A stretch of DNA of 43,261 nt from CAYYSY01 sp964474355 (GCA_964474355.1 CAYYSY010000331.1:1-43261); one strand, 5' to 3'. Shown: positions 1-13,094, numbered from the stretch's first letter. Translations and numbers: made by a program. The notes: generated from the letters alone by a model not told the origin.

Positions 1-1
1 G

Positions 2-322
2 GCGGGGCTCGGCGCCGCCGTCATCCTGGTGATGGCGACCGCGTCGCTTGCCGGGCAGCCGAGCGGAACAGCGCACGTCGACGCGGTCGATCCGGCCGCT
101 CGCACGATCGTCCTGCTGGGCGAGACGTACCGCGTCCCCCCGTCGGCACACTTCACCGACGCGAAGGGACAACGCGCCGACCTCAAGATGCTGCGCGCGA
201 GGCCACAGGGCGCTCTGCTCGTGTCGGAGGACGACATGGACGTCGTTCGCTGGAAGGCCGTCCAGACCAGGACCGGATGGGTCATCGAGGCGCTCCAGAT
301 CCGCGAGAGGATGCCGGAGTAA
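2..322 (+). CDS. Small secreted protein, 5' end cut by window edge
   Basis: The open frame runs from the left edge without a stop, so the gene probably begins outside the window; GTG at 29 and ATG at 32 are the first internal start codons. The first residues in view (AGLGAAVILVMATASLAG) look like the hydrophobic core and cleavage region of a Sec signal peptide, so the mature product would be about 90 residues and periplasmic or secreted. The mature part reads like a small beta-rich domain (VDPAARTIVLLGETYRVP) and vaguely resembles DUF5666/PilY2-like proteins, but I do not recognise it firmly. The next lipoprotein gene starts 29 bp downstream on the same strand, so the two may be cotranscribed. 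Function unknown. Confidence 0.55.
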   Translation, partial: AGLGAAVILVMATASLAGQPSGTAHVDAVDPAARTIVLLGETYRVPPSAHFTDAKGQRADLKMLRARPQGALLVSEDDMDVVRWKAVQTRTGWVIEALQIRERMPE

Positions 323-351
323 CCCGATTTTCCGGCCAGGGGGGGGAAGAC

Positions 352-1374
352 ATGATCACTTCGGCCGATCGAGGCCGCTTCGCGCTGCACGGCGCGACGG
401 CGGCTCTCTGCCTCGGGCTCGTGACCGCTTGCGGTAGCGATGCACCGGAAGCCCCTGGAAGTGGCGGATCCCTCGCCGCGCCCGCCGACCCCCGGGCCAT
501 CGAACCGGGCGCCGACGGCGCGCCGAACCGTCCGCCCGTGATCCAGTCCGTGCGGCTGAGCCCGCGCGAGCCGGTGCCGGGGCAGCCGGTCAAGGCCACG
601 GTCGTCGCGAAGGATGCGGATGGCGACCCCATCGAGCTGGCGTACACCTGGTACGTGAACGGCCGGGCCGTGGGCGGAACGGGCCCTCAGATCACGCTCG
701 GCGAGCTCGATCGAACGGATCAGGTCTCCGTGTCGGTCGTCGCGAGCGACGGCCGGGGCAAGTCCGAGCCCGAGTCCGTGTCGGCCCGCATCGGCAACCG
801 CCCTCCCCGCATCCTCGACCTCGTGATCCACACCCGGGGCGCTCGTGACGGAGAGCGCGGTGAATGGGTGGTGGAGCCGATTGCAGAGGACCCCGACGGC
901 GACCTCATCGATTTCGAGTACGTCTGGCGTCTGGCCGGACGCGTGGTCGGCGACGACCAGGCCCTCCGCCGCGACGGATGGACACGAGGAGACGAGATCA
1001 CCGTGACCGTCGTCGCGCGCGATCGCCACGACGCGAGCGCGCCGGTGGAGAGCGCACCGATCCTCATCGGCAACGCGGCGCCCGAGATCACCTCGAAGCC
1101 GCCGGGTCTCGACCCGAGCGGCGTCTTCGAGTACCAGATCGAGGCGCAGGACCCCGACGGAGATCGCGGTCTCCGCTACTCGTTGGGCGAGTCTCCGGAC
1201 GGCATGGAGATCGACCCGTTCGGCGGTCTGGTGACCTGGAAGGCGTCGATCGACGACAAGGGCGAGCACAAGGTCGAGGTCGTCGTCGACGACCGAAACG
1301 GCGCAACGACGAAGCAGACCTTCTTCATCGCCGTCCGCTCGAAGAGCGGGAGCTCGCCGGCTTCGCCCAGATAG
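352..1374 (+). CDS. Lipoprotein with three Ig/cadherin-like (PKD-type) domains
   Basis: I choose ATG 352 (340 aa) because a purine-rich GGGGGGAAGA lies directly upstream and the N-terminus then reads as a lipoprotein signal ending in the lipobox LVTAC. An upstream in-frame GTG at 277 would add 25 residues that overlap the previous gene. After a Gly/Pro-rich linker there are three domains, opening with NRPPVIQSV, NRPPRILDL and NAAPEITSKP. Each has a DADGD or DPDGD calcium-type loop, as in PKD, cadherin-like and He_PIG folds. The third has the He_PIG-type wording DPFGGLVTW. These domains are usually adhesive or structural modules of surface proteins. No catalytic motif is visible. It converges on actF. 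Confidence 0.8.
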   Translation: MITSADRGRFALHGATAALCLGLVTACGSDAPEAPGSGGSLAAPADPRAIEPGADGAPNRPPVIQSVRLSPREPVPGQPVKATVVAKDADGDPIELAYTWYVNGRAVGGTGPQITLGELDRTDQVSVSVVASDGRGKSEPESVSARIGNRPPRILDLVIHTRGARDGERGEWVVEPIAEDPDGDLIDFEYVWRLAGRVVGDDQALRRDGWTRGDEITVTVVARDRHDASAPVESAPILIGNAAPEITSKPPGLDPSGVFEYQIEAQDPDGDRGLRYSLGESPDGMEIDPFGGLVTWKASIDDKGEHKVEVVVDDRNGATTKQTFFIAVRSKSGSSPASPR

Positions 1375-1390
1375 CGCACACCAAAGAGAA

Positions 1391-1422
1391 CGGCGCGACC
1401 CGCCCGAGGGCCAGCCGCGCCG
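1391..1422. terminator. Possible bidirectional hairpin between convergent genes
   Basis: CGGCGCG (1391-1397) pairs with CGCGCCG (1416-1422) around an 18-nt loop in the 103-bp gap between the lipoprotein gene and actF, which converge. There is no U-tract, so this is only a weak terminator candidate. Confidence 0.25.
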
Positions 1423-1477
1423 CATGTAGTTCGATTCAGACTGTAGACGGCTTCGGACGCGTCGGTCCCGACGGCGG

Positions 1478-2800
1478 CTACTCGCCCTTGTCGCTCACGG
1501 CGATGGTCGGGAACACCCGCGTGTAGAGCAGGTGCACGGCCACGAAGGCGCCGACGAAGCCCAGCGCGATGCCGATCTGGATCGGCTGCAGGAAGGCGGT
1601 CATGTCGCCCTTCACCACCGAGGGCCAGGTCAGCAGGTTGCGCTCGAGCCAGAAGCCGACGAGCAGGCCGCTCGCCACGGTGCCCGCGATGACCGGCGAC
1701 TTCTTCGGGGCCTGACCGAGCAGCACCCAGAACGGGATGATCCAGTTGAGGGTCCAGACGGTCATCGCGATCCAGCCGTAGCCGGTGCTCAGGCGATCCC
1801 AGCTGAAGTCCCAGCTGGCCCACTGCTGGGCGAAGGCGTACTCGCTGAAGCCCTTCTCGATCAGGAACTGGTCGCCGAGGCGGTCGCGCACGAAGTTCGT
1901 CTCTTCGGGCAGGTTGCCGTAGTAGATGACCAGGAACTGCGAGAAGAAGAGGTACATCCAGAAGATCGAGAACGCGAACATCATCTTGCCGATGTCGTGT
2001 CGGCGAGCGTCGGTGATCTCGTTGCCGAGCACCGGCGCGCCGCGGCTCAGGATGCCGATCAGCGTACACGCCGCCACTGCGGACAGGATCCCGCCCCAGT
2101 TCACGTAGGCTCCGAAGAGGTTCGAGAACCAGAGCTGATCCATCGACATGACCATGTCGAAGTTCCAGAAGCTCATGCCGATACCGAAGACCAGCAGGAT
2201 GATCACGGCGAGGCCGGCGGTGTTGCCGTTCACGGCGGCGCGCTCTTCGTCGCCGCCCTTCCAGCCCGCCGTCCACTTCTCGGCCTGCGACTTCGCGAAG
2301 CCCTCACCCGTCTCGGCGAGGTTCTTGAGCGTCGGACGTACCGAGCGCTTGATGTAGACGATCGACAGCAAGGACAGCGAGCCGAGCAGCGCAGCGTCCA
2401 CCAGGAACACGCGCGTCGAGTTCAGCCAGACCTCCTTGCCGGCTGCGGGGGCGTGCGTCCACTCGAACAGGTAGTCGCGGCCACCGGCGAAGTCGATCAG
2501 CCACAGAACGAACGCAACCGGCAGGAAGGCACCGATCGACTCGGCGATGCGCCTGTAGGGGCCGCACCACTTCGCGCCGACCGTCGTGTAGATGGCCGAG
2601 AGCGCGAGGCCACCGCACGCGAGCATCGTGAAGTAGACGACGTTCGCGTGGAAGGCGAGCCAGGCGTGCTGCGGGTTCGAGGCGAGACCAGCGATGAATG
2701 CGACGACACCGATGCCCACGAGCCCAAGGGCTCCGTAGAACAGCGTCGTCGGCAGCTCGCGGGGCAGCGCCTTCTCGGGTGCAACGGCAGGGGAACTCAC
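1478..2800 (-). CDS. actF: Alternative complex III membrane subunit ActF
   Basis: A 440-residue integral membrane protein of the NrfD/ActC-ActF type. It is the last gene of the ACIII operon, which in known organisms oxidises menaquinol or ubiquinol and passes electrons to cytochrome c or directly to an oxidase. Many hydrophobic helices are evident, for example LFYGALGLVGIGVVAFIAG near residue 20 and ALLGSLSLLSIVYIKRS near 140. The family-typical stretch LSAIYTTVGAKWCGPYRRI follows the second helix. The length suits ActF. Its ATG overlaps the actE stop by 4 nt (ATGA), so translation is probably coupled. No actG or cytochrome oxidase gene follows; the next gene is convergent. Identity rests on both sequence and operon position. 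Confidence 0.9.
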   Translation of the reverse strand: MSSPAVAPEKALPRELPTTLFYGALGLVGIGVVAFIAGLASNPQHAWLAFHANVVYFTMLACGGLALSAIYTTVGAKWCGPYRRIAESIGAFLPVAFVLWLIDFAGGRDYLFEWTHAPAAGKEVWLNSTRVFLVDAALLGSLSLLSIVYIKRSVRPTLKNLAETGEGFAKSQAEKWTAGWKGGDEERAAVNGNTAGLAVIILLVFGIGMSFWNFDMVMSMDQLWFSNLFGAYVNWGGILSAVAACTLIGILSRGAPVLGNEITDARRHDIGKMMFAFSIFWMYLFFSQFLVIYYGNLPEETNFVRDRLGDQFLIEKGFSEYAFAQQWASWDFSWDRLSTGYGWIAMTVWTLNWIIPFWVLLGQAPKKSPVIAGTVASGLLVGFWLERNLLTWPSVVKGDMTAFLQPIQIGIALGFVGAFVAVHLLYTRVFPTIAVSDKGE

Positions 2801-3375
2801 TGTCGACCTCCCTGACCATTCAGATCACGGACGTAGTTGACTACGTTCCAACGATCCTCTGGAGAGATGCGGCGATACGAAGGCATCCGGCCGCGCCCCA
2901 GAGTGATCGTGGCGTAGATGTGACCGTCGGTGAGCGCCCTGGCGACGCTCATCTGGCCACCGATGGGCAGCACCATGCCGAAGGGGCCCTGCCCGAAGGG
3001 CGGACCGGCCACCGGGCCGTCACCGCCGCCCTCCATGCCGTGGCACGTCGCGCAGGTGCGGTTGTAGAGCTCTTCACCACGCTTCAGGCTGGCGAGCGAC
3101 GAGGCGACCGGGTTCGGCACCGCGTCCTGCTCGGTCGTGGTCATGCCGGAGATGTCCGGGAACGGGTTGCCCACGGCCACGGTGCCCTCGGGCGGCGTCA
3201 GGCCCTGGCCGGCACCGACGTTCGGGTTCAGCTCGAAGGCCTGGACCGCGAGCTGGCGCTTCATCTGCGGGAACCAGTCGCTGCTCATCTGCTCCCAGCA
3301 GCCCAGCGAGCCGGACACGCTCAGGAGCACCACCAGGACCAGCGCGCGTCGAAGGTTGCGATCAGTTCGCGACAA
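2797..3375 (-). CDS. actE: Alternative complex III monoheme cytochrome c lipoprotein ActE
   Basis: A 192-residue protein with a basic N-terminus, a hydrophobic stretch and a lipobox SGSLGC with the lipidated Cys at residue 26. It is therefore probably anchored on the periplasmic side of the inner membrane. One haem c site, CATCH, lies at residues 108-112 and is followed by GMEGGGDGPVAGPPFG. A methionine in GRMPSYRRI is a plausible distal ligand, and the C-terminal helix DRWNVVNYVRDL is typical of class I cytochrome c domains. In ACIII this subunit carries electrons from the ActB iron-sulfur clusters and ActA haems toward the acceptor. The gene overlaps actD by 14 nt and actF by 4 nt. Confidence 0.9.
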   Translation of the reverse strand: MSRTDRNLRRALVLVVLLSVSGSLGCWEQMSSDWFPQMKRQLAVQAFELNPNVGAGQGLTPPEGTVAVGNPFPDISGMTTTEQDAVPNPVASSLASLKRGEELYNRTCATCHGMEGGGDGPVAGPPFGQGPFGMVLPIGGQMSVARALTDGHIYATITLGRGRMPSYRRISPEDRWNVVNYVRDLNGQGGRQ

Positions 3376-3865
3376 CGTTCACCTCCTTCGCGTTCTCACT
3401 CCGCATCAGCGCCTGCACCTCGGCCACGTCGCGGTCTTCGACCTCGACGACGACGCCGAAGTCCTCGGCGGAGAAGCGCGCGCTGTAGTGCTTGTCGAGG
3501 GGCCGCGGCAGGAGACCCGCGTGGATCACGAAGCCGAGCAGGGTCATGATGCCCGCGAGCAGGATCGTCACCTCGAAGCCGATGATCACGTAGGGCGGAA
3601 TCGAGGCGTACGCCTTGCCCGCGATCTTCAGCGGCCACTCGAGGGACATCCAGATCTGCATCAGGAAGCCCAGCGTCACACCAGTGAGGCCACCGATCAG
3701 GGTCCACGTGCGGACCCCGGAAGGCTTCGGGTTCTCGGCCAGCTCGATCTCCTCGAACGGAGCCGGCGAGTAGCTCGTCAGGTCGTCGAACCCGCGGGCC
3801 TTGAGCTTTCGGATCGCCGAAGCCACGTTGCTCGGCAGCTCGAACACGCTCACGACGGTCGCCAT
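3362..3865 (-). CDS. actD: Alternative complex III subunit ActD (DUF3341)
   Basis: A 167-residue protein matching the DUF3341/ActD pattern. It has an N-terminal soluble part (VVSVFELPSNVASAIRKLKA) concerned with one small alpha/beta domain. Two transmembrane helices follow in the middle (WTLIGGLTGVTLGFLMQIWM and YVIIGFEVTILLAGIMTLLG). A C-terminal soluble part ends in DRDVAEVQALMRSENAKEV. In the known complex ActD has no cofactor and helps hold the two NrfD-like subunits together. Its start codon overlaps the actC stop by one base (TGATG), and its end overlaps actE, fitting strict co-expression. Confidence 0.9.
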   Translation of the reverse strand: MATVVSVFELPSNVASAIRKLKARGFDDLTSYSPAPFEEIELAENPKPSGVRTWTLIGGLTGVTLGFLMQIWMSLEWPLKIAGKAYASIPPYVIIGFEVTILLAGIMTLLGFVIHAGLLPRPLDKHYSARFSAEDFGVVVEVEDRDVAEVQALMRSENAKEVNVVAN

Positions 3866-5249
3866 CAGTGAGCCCCCCCATGATCCTTCTCGTGGATCGT
3901 GAGTTCCTTCACCTCGGCGATCGCGATGATCGGGAAGAGCTTCAGGAAGATCAGGAAGAACATCGAGAACCAGCAGAAGCTGCCGGCCAGCACGGCGAGC
4001 TCGAGCGGGCTCGGGATGTAGAGACCCCAGGCGCCAGGCACGTACTCACGCGAGAGCGACGTGATGATGATGACGTAGCGCTCGAACCACATGCCGATGT
4101 TGATGAACCAGCACAGCACGAAGAGGAAGGGCAGGTTCGTCCGCAGCTTCTTGAACCAGAGCAGCTGTGGGAAGATCACGTTGAACGTGATCATGCACCA
4201 GGTCGAGAACCAGTAGGGCCCGAAGAGGCGCAGCCAGAACGAGGTCTGCTCGAACTCGACGCCGCTGTACCAGGCGATGAAGTACTCGGCCATGTAGGCG
4301 TAGCCGCAGATGATCGAGGTCAGCAGGATGAACCTCGACATGTTCTCGAAGTGGTACTCGGTGATGTACTCCTGGAGGCCGAAGATGCGGCGCACCGGGA
4401 TCATCACCACGATCACCATCGCGAAGCCGCCGAAGATGGCGCCGGCGACGAAGTAGGGAGCGAAGATCGTCGCGTGCCAGCCCGGCACGATCGACATGGC
4501 GAAGTCCCAGGAAACCACCGAGTGCACCGAGAGCACCAGCGGGGTCGCGATGCCCGAGAGGTGCAGGATCGCCCGGTTGTGCGCCTTCCACTGCTTGCCG
4601 GTGCCCTGCCAGCCGCCCGAGAGGACCGTGTAGAGCACCTTCTTGATGCCGGTCGCGCGGTCACGGGCGATCGCGATGTCCGGAATCAGGCCGATCGCGA
4701 AGAAGATCAGCGAGACCAGCAGGTAGGTGTTGACCGCGAACACGTCCCAGAGCAGCGGGCTCTTGAAGTTCACCCAGAGCGCGCGCTGGTTCGGGTACGG
4801 CAGCAGGAAGTAGAACTTCCACATGCGCCCGATGTGAATCGCGGGGAAGATCGCGGCGGTGAGCACCGCGAAGACCGTCATCGTCTCCGCGCCGCGGTTG
4901 ATCGCGTTGCGCCACCTCGCCCTGAAGAGGAAGAGGATCGCCGAGATCAGGGTGCCGGCGTGGCCGATACCGATCCAGAACACGAACGTGATGATGTAGA
5001 CGCCCCAGAAGACGGGCGCCTGATAACCGGCGACCCCGAGGCCCACGTACATCTGGTAGACGAGCAGCGCGGCCGCCTGGACCACGCCGGCCACCGCAAC
5101 GAACAGCGCCACCCAATATTGCCATTGGGTTCCTCGCGTATGCGCGAGGATGTCGATGTTCGCCTGCGAATCGCGCGGCGGCGCAGTGTCCACGCCGGTC
5201 GGAAGCGATCCCGCTGCGTCCATCGTGGCGGACACGGGAGGCGGAGGCG

Positions 5250-5253
<4 letters not shown>
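3865..5253 (-). CDS. actC: Alternative complex III quinol-oxidising membrane subunit ActC (NrfD family)
   Basis: A 462-residue polytopic protein of the NrfD/PsrC family with roughly ten hydrophobic helices. Family-typical stretches include WVALFVAVAGVVQAAALLVY, GVYIITFVFWIGIGHAGTL and HSVVSWDFAMSIVPGWHATI. ActC is the subunit that binds quinol next to the ActB clusters. An ActB-type electron pathway into a membrane NrfD partner is also used by polysulfide reductases, but the six-gene context settles this as ACIII. Its ATG overlaps the actB stop by 4 nt. The N-terminal 30 residues are hydrophilic and cytoplasmic. Confidence 0.93.
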
Positions 5254-8276
<3,023 letters not shown>

Positions 8277-8453
8277 GTCGTTGTCCTGGGTTGTTCCTGG
8301 GTTCCCGTGGTCCCGGCTGCGGGTCGTTTCGTCCGGGGCGTAGGGCCTTGGGTCTCTCGTTCGCGGTGCGGTCGGTTCGTCGTGGTCTCGAGTTCGTCTC
8401 GTCGTGCCAGCACGTCGACCGCAGACGGCGTCTTCTACCTGCCGCCCGTCAGT

Positions 8454-9197
8454 TCAGTAGTGGCACTTCAGGCAGTCGTCCGACGCCCCGCTCTCCCGAT
8501 GGCAGTTGATGCACCAGCCCATCTCCAGCTTCTGGGACGGCACGAAGTACTTCCAGTTCGTCTCCTCGACGAGGTGGAGCTTGTCCATCTCCTCGACCGG
8601 GCCGTGGCAGTCCTGGCACACGACGCCCGCCTGGATGTGGCGGTTGTGGCGGAACTGCACGTACTCGGGCAGCCGATGGATCTGCTCCCAGAGGATCGGC
8701 TTCTTCTCTTCCCAGGCTTCCTTGAGCGTGAGGATGCCCTCGATCTCGTCGTAGGTCGCCGGGAACTGCGCGTGGCAGCCCATGCAGAGCTCGACGGACG
8801 GAACGCCCGCGGCCTGCGAGCGGTCGGTGCCGGAGTGGCAGTACTGGCAGTCGATGCCGAACTCGCCGGCGTGATGCTTGTGACTGAAGGGGATGGGCTG
8901 CTTCGGGCCCGGCGCCTCGGGATCCCAGGCGGCCTTTGCGCTCTCACAGGCGCTGCGCGACGGCCACGGCCCCGCGAACTCGGCCGGGATCTCGATCTCG
9001 AGGCTCGGATCCTGCTCCTGCATGAAGCGCAGCTCATGGGCGCGACAGACACTGTCGGCCTTGAGCACCTCGCCGTCTCCGGCCAGGGCTATACCGGCCC
9101 CCAGGCTCGTAGAGAGAAGGACGAAGAGCGCGGGAACCACAAGACCCGTTGCGGCCTTCCAACACCTGACTCGACGATTCTGGCGATGCATGTTCAT
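8454..9197 (-). CDS. actA: Alternative complex III pentahaem cytochrome c ActA
   Basis: A 247-residue protein with a basic N-terminus and one hydrophobic segment (GLVVPALFVLLSTSLGAGIA) that acts as a signal or membrane anchor. It has five CXXCH haem c sites, in order CQYCH, CMGCH, CQDCH, CINCH and CLKCH, the last only one residue from the C-terminus. Five haems match ActA of characterised ACIII. It is the first gene of the operon, with GAGGA about 7 nt upstream; a second in-frame ATG lies two codons later (9191). The 704-bp gap before it is the likely site of the operon promoter. Confidence 0.93.
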   Translation of the reverse strand: MNMHRQNRRVRCWKAATGLVVPALFVLLSTSLGAGIALAGDGEVLKADSVCRAHELRFMQEQDPSLEIEIPAEFAGPWPSRSACESAKAAWDPEAPGPKQPIPFSHKHHAGEFGIDCQYCHSGTDRSQAAGVPSVELCMGCHAQFPATYDEIEGILTLKEAWEEKKPILWEQIHRLPEYVQFRHNRHIQAGVVCQDCHGPVEEMDKLHLVEETNWKYFVPSQKLEMGWCINCHRESGASDDCLKCHY

Positions 9198-9901
9198 CCT
9201 CGAGACGTCAGCCCTTCGGCTCGTCGGCGCCTTTCAGAGCACGCATCGCATCGACGCGTGCGCTCGAGTCGCCAACTGGCTGCGCAGCCACGGCGCCACC
9301 TCGTCCGGCGGTCGTCCCGACTGCGTTGATACGGTGGAGGATGGTCTGTCGACCCTCCGTCCGTCTCGTCCGATCGCGAACGATCGGCTCGACCCTCTCG
9401 GGCCACGGCCGGCGACGCTGCGTGTAATGCGGCCAGCGAAGCCGGATGCTGCTCGAAATGTGCGTTGCTCGGGCGCTGCGAAGACCCCGAAATTGCACGT
9501 CGCAGAAGCGACGCGCAGGGTGTTACAACGCTCCCTGCGCGGCGTCAACCAAGCGTGCGGGCAGGAGTTTCCACTTCGCCCCATCCCCGCCCAACGCAGC
9601 GCATCGTTGCGGCGAAGCCCCACCCCCTCTGCACCGCATGGAAAGCACTCGAAACGACCGAACGCATCCGTGCGGTGCACCGGGCAGTCGCGATGACCGC
9701 TTGATAGACTGCGGCCCGGCGCGCGCTTCACGCGGCGCGGCATCGAGCCGCGTCCTCCTTCGCGAGGCCCCTAGGGCATCACCCGAATGCCTCCGACGGC
9801 TCGTCGTCGGAAGCAGCGCGGAGCGAGTGGAAGACGCACCAACGACGCGGCAAGCCGGGGCCATGCCCCCTCATTCCATCCCGAAGCGAACCGAGGACCC
9901 C
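9198..9901. other. 704-bp divergent intergenic region between actA and an acyl-CoA dehydrogenase gene
   Basis: I see no convincing gene here; the open frames that cross it have no start signal or recognisable product. It must hold promoters for both directions, but I cannot assign -35/-10 boxes. The only clear structure is the inverted repeat at 9513-9540 listed separately. Confidence 0.5.
9513..9540. promoter_or_regulatory. Inverted repeat, possible operator or hairpin
   Basis: GCGCAGGG (9513-9520) and CCCTGCGC (9533-9540) form a perfect 8-bp inverted repeat around a 12-nt AT-richer centre (TGTTACAACGCT). It lies about 315 bp upstream of actA and 360 bp upstream of the acyl-CoA dehydrogenase gene. 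It could be a regulator-binding site for either operon or a transcript hairpin; no evidence separates these. Confidence 0.3.
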
Positions 9902-10981
9902 ATGATCGACTTCGAACCCACGGAAGAGCAGGCGCTCATCATCGAGACCGTCCGGCAGTTCGCCGAGAACGAGATCCGCCCGAAGGCGCGCGAGTGCGAC
10001 GAGAGCGGAGAGGTCGATGTGAGCATCCTGGCCGGCGCACACGAGCTCGGCCTCGTGGCCAACGGCCTGCCCGAGGCCCACGGCGGTGGCGGGGAGCCGA
10101 GCGCCATCACCAGCTGCCTCATCGCGGAGGAGCTGGCATGGGGTGATCTCTCGATCGCATTGGCGATCCTGTCTCCGGGCCTGGTCGGCGTGCCCGTGGC
10201 CGAGCTGGGCAGCGACGCACAGCAGGCGGACGTCCTTCCGACGCTCCTCGGTGACGCGTTCGTACCCGGTGCGCTCGCGATCACCGAGCCGCGTTGGGAC
10301 TCGGACCCCTACCGGCCGCAGACGACGGCCAAGCAGGACGGAGACACGATCGTCCTCGACGGTCAGAAGGCGCAGGTCCCGTGGCTCGACGGTGGCCGAC
10401 ACGTCGTCGTGTTCGCGGCCGAAGCAGGGGACCTCGGCGCCTACGTCGTGCCCCGCGATGCCGAGGGCCTCTCGGCCGAGCGCGAGAAGAACGTGGGCCT
10501 GCGCGGGCTGCCGACCGCAGAGCTCACGCTCTCGGGCGTGCGCGTGCCGGCGGCAGCGAAGCTCGAAGGCGACGTGCGCTCGATCGTCCACCGCGGGCGC
10601 ATCGGCCTGGCGGCGGTGGCCGTGGGCATGGCCCGCGCGGCCTTCGAGCTGTCGCGCGACTATGCGAAGGAGCGCGAGACCTTCGGCGCGCCCATTGCCA
10701 CGCGCCAGGCCATCGCGTTCAAGCTCGCGGACATGGCGATCGAGATCGACGCCGCCCGCCTGCTCGCATGGGAGGCCGCGAACGATATCGACCAGGGCGT
10801 CGACGCCGGGCGCAAGGCCACCCTCGCCTACAACCAGGCGAAGCAGGTCGCGCTCAAGGCTGCCGACGACGCAGTGCAGATCTTCGGCGGTCACGGGTTC
10901 ATCCGTGACTACCTGCCCGAGATGCACTTGAGAAATGCGGTCGGCTTCACGAGCAGCCTCGAAGCGCTGACGCTGGCTTGA
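9902..10981 (+). CDS. Acyl-CoA dehydrogenase-like protein lacking the catalytic glutamate
   Basis: A 359-residue acyl-CoA dehydrogenase family protein starting at ATG 9902 with GAGGA upstream; the longer upstream frame is not protein-like. The N-terminal helical domain (EEQALIIETVRQFAENEIRPKA) is normal. The C-terminal FAD-binding features RETFGAPIATRQ and QIFGGHGFIRDY are present. Two functional sites are degraded. The middle-domain TEP-AGSD motif reads TEPRWDSD. The C-terminal YEGT-type catalytic site reads FTSS, giving Thr at residue 350 where Glu is expected. The alternative isovaleryl-type Glu position (ERIGLA) reads GRIGLA. It is shorter than usual and ends just after this site. The next gene, 57 bp on, encodes an intact homologue, so it may be the non-catalytic half of a heteromeric enzyme. 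Confidence 0.85.
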   Translation: MIDFEPTEEQALIIETVRQFAENEIRPKARECDESGEVDVSILAGAHELGLVANGLPEAHGGGGEPSAITSCLIAEELAWGDLSIALAILSPGLVGVPVAELGSDAQQADVLPTLLGDAFVPGALAITEPRWDSDPYRPQTTAKQDGDTIVLDGQKAQVPWLDGGRHVVVFAAEAGDLGAYVVPRDAEGLSAEREKNVGLRGLPTAELTLSGVRVPAAAKLEGDVRSIVHRGRIGLAAVAVGMARAAFELSRDYAKERETFGAPIATRQAIAFKLADMAIEIDAARLLAWEAANDIDQGVDAGRKATLAYNQAKQVALKAADDAVQIFGGHGFIRDYLPEMHLRNAVGFTSSLEALTLA

Positions 10982-11038
10982 CCCGCCCCCTTCCCATCCT
11001 TCCAACTACATCTACACACAGGATCGACGGAGAACCCC

Positions 11039-12271
<1,233 letters not shown>

Positions 12272-12303
12272 AGTCCCGCCGTCGCGCTGCAAGGAGTGCA
12301 CAC

Positions 12304-12552
12304 ATGGCCGTGAACGAAGAGCTGCTCGAGATCCTGGTCTGCCCCGAGACGAAGCAACCGCTCCGCGTCGCCGAGGCCTCGGTGATCGCCGACCTCAACG
12401 AGAAGATCAAGGCCGGGACGCTGCGCAATCGTGGTGGCGACAAGCCCGAGAAGGAGATCGCGGAGGGCCTCGTTCGCGAGGATGGCCGGGTGCTCTACAT
12501 CGTGGACGACGACATTCCGGTGATGCTGATCGAGGAGAGCATCGAGATCTAG
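12304..12552 (+). CDS. Trm112-like (UPF0434) small protein
   Basis: An 82-residue protein starting at ATG 12304 behind AAGGAGTG. It opens with the Trm112 pattern LLEILVCPETKQPLRV and ends with VREDGRVLYIVDDDIPVMLIEESIEI, the usual end of this family. Bacterial members are small single-domain proteins, often with few of the zinc-binding Cys; here only the first Cys (in LVCPETK) remains, so zinc binding is doubtful. The eukaryotic relative activates methyltransferases; the bacterial role is unclear. It follows the second acyl-CoA dehydrogenase by 32 bp and may share its transcript, although no functional link is evident. Confidence 0.85.
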   Translation: MAVNEELLEILVCPETKQPLRVAEASVIADLNEKIKAGTLRNRGGDKPEKEIAEGLVREDGRVLYIVDDDIPVMLIEESIEI

Positions 12553-12573
12553 GCGCGAACCTGGTTGCTCGGG

Positions 12574-12707
12574 TCGGGATTTCGGGGTGTCGTCCTCACC
12601 TTACGGGCAGCTGCGGGTCGGTATACGCGGCGCCTTCGGCGCGCGGCGAGACCGGGCAGGTCTACAGAGCTGCCCTCCAAGCTCCGGGCGACACCCCGAA
12701 ATCCCGA
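12574..12707. repeat. MITE-like element, copy 1 (terminal inverted repeats)
   Basis: A 134-bp segment bounded by a perfect 19-bp inverted repeat: TCGGGATTTCGGGGTGTCG at 12574-12592 and its exact reverse complement at 12689-12707. It encodes nothing. A second copy lies in opposite orientation at 12963-13094. Homology between the copies continues about 13 bp outside the terminus on one side, from around 12561. The form fits a miniature non-autonomous transposable element or a mobile REP-like palindrome. No transposase is in the window. Confidence 0.8.
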
Positions 12708-12771
12708 TGAGGGAGCACCGAGCTTCGCGTCGGGGAAGAAGAACACCCCCCCCTGAAAAAAAAGAGAAGGC

Positions 12772-12897
12772 ACCCTCGGCTTCAACGCCTCGTGTGCGTC
12801 ACAGAACGAAGCCCGAGCCAAGCTCGCCCCTCTCCCCCCGCCCTACCCCGCCCCGCACGCCGCTCTGGGATCGACACGAGGCGTTGAAGCCGAGGGT
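12772..12897. repeat. Second inverted-repeat element nested between the two MITE-like copies
   Basis: A perfect 24-bp inverted repeat: 12772-12795 (beginning ACCCTCGGCTTC) and 12874-12897 (ending GAAGCCGAGGGT), with 78 bp of C-rich DNA between. Its sequence is unrelated to the flanking element pair. A homopolymer stretch, eight C, then TG, then eight A (about 12746-12763), lies just outside the left arm. It is non-coding. It could be a different small mobile element or the stem of a structured RNA. Confidence 0.75.
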
Positions 12898-12962
12898 CGA
12901 TGTCCCAAACAAAGAATGCGGAGATCACTCCCCGCACCGAGCGCGAAGCTGCCCGGCGTACA

Positions 12963-13094
12963 TCGGGATTTCGGGGTGTCGCCCGGAACTTGGAGCGCGG
13001 CTCTGTCGCTGCAACCACGAGCGCGGGAAGCGAATGCGTCGGCGTACCGACCCGCAGCCGCGCGTAAGGTGAGGACGACACCCCGGAATCCCGA
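12963..13094. repeat. MITE-like element, copy 2 (inverted relative to copy 1)
   Basis: A 132-bp segment with terminal repeats TCGGGATTTCGGGGTGTCG (12963-12981) and a one-mismatch complement at 13076-13094. Reverse-complemented it aligns with copy 1 along most of its length. Shared blocks include GGTGAGGACGACACCCC and the CCGACCCGCAG region; the central part has diverged. The flank AGCAACCAG after it mirrors CTGGTTGCT before copy 1, so the whole 12561-13107 block forms one large imperfect palindrome. Confidence 0.8.
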
